In this document: piece by piece, positions 8,628-13,907 of the stretch
Position numbering within the stretch: position 1 is the stretch's first letter
Layout: each line of letters opens with the position of its first letter
Assembly (NCBI GenBank): GCA_000827265.1
Contig: KN834858.1
Coordinates: 1-13,907 of the forward strand
Reading direction: 5' to 3'
From: Collybiopsis luxurians FD-317 M1
Lineage: Eukaryota; Basidiomycota; Agaricomycetes; Agaricales; Omphalotaceae
Length of the DNA: 13,907 nt
Translations under genes and position numbers: made by a program
The notes under the pieces: generated by a model
Databases searched by the model: none
What the model was told of the DNA's origin: nothing
What the model saw: the letters and a program-made list of their open reading frames with translations, nothing else

Positions 8628-9896
8628 GAAGATTGCAGTGACTCTTCATCGTCGTCCGTCTGAAGCCTGGTTCTCTCGTCAACCGATTCATGGAAGGTCT
8701 AGATGCAGTTCAATCTTACGACGAATATCGAAACCATAAAAATTCAGAAATTTGAAAGCCCGTCGAAACGATTTAATAGCTCTAGTTCAAAGGAAACTTT
8801 TTCTCTTTCTTTTTTTTTGTGTTTTACTTTCAATTCGGACCGTAGGTTCGGTCCGTTTAATCATCTCGTCCATTCGTCCATTCTTCAATCATCGGTTTGT
8901 GTGCTGGGTGTATTTATTGCACTTTGTGGATTTCTTTTTCTGTCTGTCTGTTGGTCTCGCTCGGTCTCGGTATTCTCTGTACTATTCTCTGTACTATTGA
9001 GGATCTTGGATTCTCGTCATCCCGCGCGTATTTCTGGTCTCCGGCGCCCCCTGAAGTTCTTAAAGTCTTTCCTAATTCATTCCCCTCCTCCTCCTTCCCC
9101 TCCTCCTCTTTCCCGCTTTTCCGTTCTTCCTCGTTTCTTCCTCCTACCCATCGTCGTTGTCCATCGCTATCTTTGGATCGTTTTTTTTACCGGATCGTCG
9201 TCCTAGCATTCGCTTCTAGCACAAGCACATACTGTACTCTTCACACATTGTACCCGCATCGTACATCGTACATCGCACATCTGGCATTCGCACATCATAC
9301 ACGTCCTATACATGTCTCATCCCATTGCAACCTCGTTCAAGTCTCGATTCTTGTGTACATACAATGATACATATATTCTTATACTCGTATAGTCGTTATA
9401 TTTGTGTATATGTATGTATACTGCCATTCGGTTGGTTTGTAACTCCTACGACTAGCGTACCCTTTTTATACTTTCTATACTTTATAACATGTAGTGTTTG
9501 TTCGACTTTTGGCGGCCCTTTTTACCTCTTTTTTGAGTCTTCGAGGTTTTAGAGTTCGGAAACTTCAGACGCGGATTTCCTCGGACGAAGCGTCTTGTAC
9601 TTCTTTGTATCACTCCTTTTCTTTTCGTTTATTTCTTTTTATTTCGTTTCCTTTTTGGCCTTACCCACTTCCGCTCCGCTTCTCCCTCGACGCCTCTCCA
9701 TGCCAAAAGATTCTGGCTCTCTAATCCTTCCATCCCTTGCCCCTGTCCGACCTCGATGTCGAAGCCGTTTCGTAGGATCGTGACTTGACCTGGACTGGAC
9801 TTGGAGTAAGAGCTTCGCACTCATATTCCCATTCGTCTTCCCTCTTCTTTTCTTTTCTTTTTTCTTTGTTGCGACTCACCGTCGGAATTCTGTACC
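8628..9896 (+). other. Pyrimidine-rich non-coding region downstream of the zinc-finger gene
   Basis: No gene is supported in this 1.27 kb. The open frames here (for example 8703-9206) are long only because CT-rich DNA has few stops; their translations are Phe/Ser/Leu/Val-rich with no recognisable domain. The region probably holds the 3' UTR of the zinc-finger gene. Visible structure: a tandem 12-bp duplication TATTCTCTGTAC at 8971-8982 and 8983-8994; a purine-free 35-nt tract at 9080-9114 containing TCCCCTCCTCCTC twice with a 15-bp period; short CATCGTA/CATCGCA repeats around 9258-9282; and a TA-rich patch at 9361-9421. Confidence 0.5.
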
Positions 9897-11477
9897 TTGT
9901 ACCCTCTTAGTGTACGTTTGTTTGTGTCTGTATGTCCCGCAGAGGTACGTAGTGAGGTGCCTCAAAAAGAAGGTAGCATTGTAAAACGTTTGTTACGACG
10001 ACGCAAAAAGATACCAAACGGGATCAAAGCTGCATCACTCCCCTCAACTACCAACACCGAGAAGAAGTCAACAGCAGCGAATCAAGAGTTGGGTGGCCGC
10101 AGTAATGATGGGTCGTCTGGTCACATTATTGGACAGCCCATTTCCAGATATAAAAACAGGACCTAGACTCCATGCGATGCCAGAAAGTTCGTTCCATTCC
10201 AGCCCTCCTATATAAAACAAAAAAAAACAGGCTTGGTTTCGAGATTACCGGAAGTATTGGTTGGCAAGAAAACCATTGCTCCCAGTCTCTCCCTAGGCAG
10301 ATCCTCCATATGCGCTGACGATCCTGACAGATGTGTTCATATGGGTATTACTCCAACAAGCTCAATTGCTCTCGTTCTGCAATGAAACACAAGTTACAGG
10401 TTACAGCCTACTGCCATAACCGAACTTGCCTACGAGAAAATCGCCATATGCTTCGATAGTTACAGTGGACTTGAATATTTCCCCTGAATCTCGTATCCTA
10501 CACAGTTGCCCAACACGAGACGTATATATCGTGAACGGAAATAGGACCTGGTCTTTAGCTCAACTGCTAGCCATGTTTAACTGCCCAGTCTGAGCAGGGG
10601 CATATGAGATTGGAACGCTTCCTGAGGTACAGTTACTGACCTATTAAAAGATGAACAGGTTTGGGGCGCAATCAAGGCAAAATATTTGACGGTTTCATGG
10701 GTTTTTCCATTCAGTCTTTCGGTAGATCTTCTAGCCTTAAAATGTTAGACTCCGTTCTTTTGTGGAGGAGAATTAACAGTTGGCGTCGGTTGATTATTGA
10801 TGCGACGATCGCAAAACAGAAGGTGCAGTCATTAATGCCCGTCATCTACAATTGCTTCCTTCCTTCCCAATCATGGGGCAGAAAAAGAAGCGTAAAAACT
10901 TGCATCCATTGTAACTGCAGTGTAATTAAAACGTTCAAGTTATTGGCAACTGGCTAGGCCAACAAGCCCCAGCTACAATGGTAGTACGTTGGCGTATGTT
11001 TGCAGTGCAATTTTGTAGCGGTTATAAAAAGGTCGGGCCTTGTGATTATTTCTAAATAAACGAAAAGCAGCAACCATGCTTTCAACGCTGTCCAACATTC
11101 TGAGAGTGTTCAGAGGTGTCGCAACGCCGCAGTATTCGGCTGTTTGCAGATCTGTATTTGCCACATTCAATCTAGCGGAGGCTGTTTCCGTCGCGCTGTA
11201 GTATGCGAGCTGAGTTAGCAGTTAGCTCCAAGTCAACTAATGGATAGCTACGATCCTTTCTCCACATGAGAATTCGGGGATTTGTTCCCCGTCTTACATG
11301 GCTTGTCTGGCTATTCATTTTCAATACAGAAACTAGCTCAAGGTACTCCGCGTTTTTGGTGTCTTTCGGGGTTAAAAGAGCAGCTAAGTGTTTGCTAGGA
11401 TGCCTACTGGCAACTCTTGGGCAAACTCTTTACTTGAACTCTAACGGTTCAGCGGCGCTCAATTCAAAGCAGAGAAA
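9897..11477 (+). other. Gene-poor region upstream of the DUF6534 gene
   Basis: I see no supportable gene in this 1.58 kb on either strand. Open frames at 9897-10166 and 10661-10957 (+) and 10973-11170 (-) have no recognisable content, no family resemblance and no convincing splice pattern. Several TATA-like runs occur (10146-10153, 10209-10215, 11023-11030). The region presumably contains the promoter of the gene that starts at 11478, and may include decayed sequence. Confidence 0.4.
11076..11201 (+). CDS. Possible 41-codon small ORF behind a TATA-like box (doubtful)
   Basis: An ATG in a reasonable context (GCAACCATGC) opens a 41-residue frame starting MLSTLSNILRVFRG and ending VSVAL before TAG. 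A TATAAAAA run lies about 50 bp upstream at 11023-11030. The peptide is moderately hydrophobic and basic and matches nothing I know. It has no CaaX ending, so it is not a pheromone precursor of the usual type. An antisense frame covers part of it. It could easily be chance, or part of the long 5' leader region of the gene at 11478. Confidence 0.12.
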   Translation: MLSTLSNILRVFRGVATPQYSAVCRSVFATFNLAEAVSVAL

Positions 11478-12870
11478 ATGTCAATCTACGATTCTACTTT
11501 GGGTATGCGCTAGCATTCAATATTCGCCATGACTTAGTCCAGGAAAAAATCATTCAGGGCCTGTCTTGATCGGTACCCTAATATCTAGCGTGCTGTTTGG
11601 GCTATTCACCTGCCAAGTGTACATTTATCACAGAAATTTTCCTGAAGAATCGAAGTGGTTTAGGTTTGGTCTAGTGAGTTCAGGATCACGATTTATCCAG
11701 AATGCTTGAACTTATCGACGTGATACCTGCAGGTAGACGGAACGTGGTAAGTTGCATTGATGTTTTTCTATCTCCCCCCGATATCACACTACCCATGAAT
11801 TAGGCATGTACCGACATTTTTTTAGGATCTTAGAATTGGCGCATACAATCAGTATATTTCATATCGTATACTTTTATGCAGTAACACATTACGGAGAACC
11901 AAGCGTATTGTTTGACTCAACTGGCCTTCCACCTTCTGGGCTTGTCGCAGTGCTGTGTCATAGTATAACTGCCGTAGTAGGTGAGGAGGAGTATCTTTGT
12001 TTCGGTAATATAAGACTCAAAGCTAGCTTCTGGTTCACAGTCCAGGGTTACTTTACACACCGCATCGCGCGACTTGGCACTAGCTGGCGTTTTCGATACA
12101 TAATCCCAGCCGTTTACTTTATTCTCATGTTCTGCCAACTTTCGGGCGACACCGCAGCCGCTGTCTACTCAATCAAGGACCCATTGCGGACCTATGTAAA
12201 GGTACACGGATGGCTGATAGTTGGTCCTCTGGTATGTCGGACCGTAGCCGATGTAATTATTTCGGGGGCGCTGGTGTACTATTTATTGCGTCAGAGGAAA
12301 ACCAACGCCTATAAAAGGTAGGTCTATTCACCTGTAATTTCCATGATCTCATTATAGGTCTTTTTTTGTTTTTTGGTATTTGTTAGGACAACTGCAGTCA
12401 TTGACAAATTGATTCTGTGGTCTATTGGTCAGTGACCCTTTTATTTGCTAGGTATTTACTCTTATTTTGAATATCAGAAACGGGAACTGTTACAAGGTAC
12501 CTTCCGGAATTCAACATGAGATTCATGTTTGACAATACTCATTGTTAATTATCGCTGTTCGTGTAGCATGCTCGGGATCTTGTTGTTGATTTGTGTGAGT
12601 GCTCTGTGTGCTCCATCGTAATGCAGGTTCCGTGCTTATTTCACAATCTGGAACCGGATACGAAGTTTTTATGGAATAATTTAAACTGTGCGCAGTGGCT
12701 TGACCTTTTCCGAGTTTAACTTTAAATTCATACAACTGAGCAGTCGCATGGTTTGGTCTCTACATAATCCTCCCCAAAGTGTTCTCGAATACCATGCTTG
12801 CCAAGTACGCTCCATCATACTCAAGTTAAACTCATGTGATAATCAAATTGATCGAGTGTGCGCAAAGTAA
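11478..12870 (+). CDS. DUF6534-type multi-pass membrane protein, about 9 exons, 3' end uncertain
   Basis: The function of this family is not known; members are seven-helix membrane proteins expanded in mushroom-forming fungi. My model is 11478-11502, 11558-11673, 11733-11746, 11826-11980, 12041-12317, 12387-12427, 12478-12496, 12567-12605 and 12696-12870, giving 286 residues. It begins MSIYDSTLGPVLIGTLISSV. Predicted helices lie at about 9-33, 52-72, 90-108, 123-146, 161-186 and 212-231. The DUF6534 signature is clear from about residue 170: TVADVIISGALVYYLLRQR, then TTAVIDKLILWSIETGTVTS. Exon 3 has only 14 bp, but it restores V-D-G-T-W-I-L-E-L-A-H-T, which has exactly the family spacing. The last step is weaker. 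Using donor GTGTGC at 12606, the final exon reads FNFKFIQLSSRMVWSL, resembling the family's seventh helix (F-x-F-V-L-S-K-L-Y-x-N-S-L), but it has polar residues. Without that intron the protein ends at TAA 12619-12621 (233 residues, six helices). The gene may be decaying. Confidence 0.72.
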
Positions 12871-12935
12871 CTTTTCAAGTAACTTTTTTAATTTAATCAA
12901 GTTACTTGAAAGTTACGTGCAAGTAACTTTTTTTT
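12867..12935. repeat. Inverted-repeat cluster of AAGTAACTT units
   Basis: Four copies of AAGTAACTT or its complement AAGTTACTT lie within about 70 bp. The left arm at 12867-12885 (GTAACTTTTCAAGTAACTT) and right arm at 12899-12916 (AAGTTACTTGAAAGTTAC) are reverse complements except for one missing base, with a 13-base AT loop. A further direct copy followed by an eight-base T extension lies at 12921-12935. The TAA stop of the DUF6534 model is inside the first unit. Such clustered short inverted units resemble the subterminal repeats of DNA transposons, which is inference. Confidence 0.8.
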
Positions 12936-12955
12936 CCCGCGCTTGACAGCTTAAC

Positions 12956-12972
12956 TTGCCGAGTCTCGGCAA
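12956..12972. repeat. Perfect 8-bp-arm palindrome
   Basis: TTGCCGAG, one central T, then CTCGGCAA: the arms are exact reverse complements. It lies 21 bp after the AAGTAACTT cluster and marks the last CpG-rich point before CpG almost disappears. It could be a short hairpin at a mobile-element end or a binding site. I saw no CTRR directly after it in either orientation, so a Helitron end is not supported. Confidence 0.75.
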
Positions 12973-13907
12973 AATGGACTTCTCATTAAAACTTCATTCC
13001 GGCACATTGAATGTGCTTGACTCACTATTAAAACTTCCTAGTTGAGTATATTGTTGAATAATAATATTCTACAAGTACCCTAAGTGAGTTAAATGCTTTC
13101 TGCTGCTGAGACTGCTGTTCAATCCATGGTCTCAAGTTTAATCACCTGGACTGGAATGCACAGAACCTAAGACATAAAGGCTCAATGAGTACTGTAAATT
13201 CTGGGGTCTATTCAAACATATACTTTAATATATTCACATCAATTCACTGTTTTGAGGCTATTTACATACAAGTGTGCCAAAAGCACATGAGAAGTACAAA
13301 TAATTAAAACTGCAAATAAATACATAATCCTGAATGTAAATAAAGTCCATAGGTGACAGTGAGCCTTCATCCAAGTACCTACAAATCTGAGTAGAAGGAA
13401 AAAAAAGGGAAAACAAAGATAAATTTCTGTTTCATAAACTACTTACTATGAGACTGTTTGCCTTTACTCTTTCCTACACCTTTCTGCTGATTTTATTCTG
13501 TCCCTTGAATTCATGACTATTGGAAATGCCTGCTGCTTCTAGAATTTCTTCAATGTCATCATTTATCTGATCTGTCCTCTTTCTCTTATGCTTTAGAATG
13601 GAAATTAAGTTGGGTTTGCCATCTGAATCCTTCTCTAGCAAATGCTTCCCCGGGGCTAGACCCAAGCTATTATACTTGCTTGTATGTGTAGGATTCAAGT
13701 GTAGAGATTAAAGATGAGATAGAGTTGGATGACTCCTGGTCTATATCCATTTTCATATTTTTTGTCTTCACTGGGGCATCTGGCAGTAAAACTGGTGTAA
13801 TCTTGGTTGGAGGTGTAAATGAGGCTATATTATCTCTTCCAGCTAGGGTAAATACATTTATTTTCCTTGGACTCCAAGCATATGGTAACCCATCTGCACA
13901 GTGTGCA
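12973..13907. mobile_element. CpG-depleted, AT-rich segment, probable silenced mobile element (partial)
   Basis: From 12973 to the window end I count only two CpG dinucleotides (13010-13011 and 13651-13652) in 935 bp, while TpG and CpA are common. The DNA left of 12972 and the three host genes have normal CpG. In basidiomycetes CpG methylation is concentrated on transposable elements and leads to C-to-T loss, so this composition suggests an old methylated element. It carries frame-broken coding remnants on the minus strand at 13439-13906. The family is not identified, and the right end is outside the window. Confidence 0.55.
13439..13906 (-). pseudogene. Frame-broken ORF of an unidentified mobile-element-like protein (partial)
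   Basis: Reading leftward on the minus strand, three open pieces follow one another. Piece A (13906-13670) runs in from outside the window, starts AHCADGLPYAWSPRKINVFT and ends at TAA. Piece B (13698-13474) overlaps it by 29 bp in another frame and contains a Lys/Arg cluster KHKRKR and an acidic helix-like DDIEEILEAAG. Piece C (13489-13439) is back in the frame of A and is strongly basic, with KGVGKSKGKQSHSK before TAG. Together they read like one protein C-terminus with two compensating frame changes, though an unrecognised intron or programmed shift cannot be excluded. A GTAAGT donor overlaps the end of piece C (13446-13441). I do not recognise the family and suggest no function; context favours a transposon-encoded protein. 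Confidence 0.4.

Noticed and set aside
8703..9206. 167-codon open frame with hydrophobic stretches
   Set aside because: Its hydrophobicity comes from pyrimidine-rich DNA (Phe/Leu/Ser/Pro codons). Neighbouring frames are equally open, and no family pattern is visible.
9897..10166. 89-codon open frame with a basic RLLRRRKK patch
   Set aside because: No recognisable domain and no convincing start context or splice sites. It may be chance or an exon of something I cannot see; not strong enough to call.
10549..10575. tRNA-like A-box (TTTAGCTCAACTGCTAG)
   Set aside because: No B-box (GGTTCRANYCC) at the expected distance and no acceptor stem could be paired, so a tRNA is not supported.
10661..10957. 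98-codon open frame
   Set aside because: It begins with a non-ATG codon, has no family resemblance and no splice-supported extension.
11266..11532. 88-codon frame MRIRGFVPRL...
   Set aside because: It overlaps the true first exon of the DUF6534 gene (11478-11502) in another frame and does not join to the helix exons.
12956..12985. Helitron 3' end suggested by the palindrome
   Set aside because: A Helitron end needs CTRR about 10-12 bases after the hairpin; neither strand shows it here.

Overview
The window looks like nuclear DNA of a filamentous basidiomycete, most likely an agaricomycete. It has intron-dense genes with short GT-AG introns (48-154 bp in one gene), a Ty1/copia LTR retrotransposon end, a DUF6534-type membrane protein of the kind expanded in mushroom-forming fungi, and a CpG-depleted mobile-element-like segment. 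Species cannot be named from the sequence.

Layout, left to right. Positions 1-487 are the 3' end of a copia-type retrotransposon: the last codons of pol, a polypurine tract and a 384-bp LTR, all on the + strand. Positions 488-972 are the upstream region of the next gene. Positions 973-5555 hold an 18-exon gene for the nuclear export receptor exportin-1/CRM1 (about 1066 residues when spliced). Positions 5556-6203 are intergenic and include the upstream region of a two-exon gene at 6204-8627, which encodes a 714-residue C2H2 transcription factor with an AT-hook and a C-terminal pair of Msn2/4-like zinc fingers. Positions 8628-11477 contain no gene I can support; the first 1.3 kb is strongly pyrimidine-rich. 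Positions 11478-12870 hold a multi-exon DUF6534-type integral membrane protein. From 12867 a hairpin of AAGTAACTT repeats starts a different kind of DNA: after 12972 it has only two CpG in 935 bp and carries a frame-broken reading frame on the minus strand that runs off the right edge. This is probably one end of a silenced mobile element.

The three host genes are co-oriented but have no obvious functional link. CRM1 is housekeeping, the zinc-finger protein is a predicted stress-type regulator, and the membrane protein belongs to a lineage-expanded family of unknown function. I see no operon-like or defence-like system. The most unusual points are the missing CRM1 C-terminal tail (its stop codon lies inside a perfect splice-donor sequence), a zinc-finger pair split by an intron whose retention would leave one finger, several stop-free introns of length divisible by three, and the abrupt CpG-depletion boundary beside the last gene.
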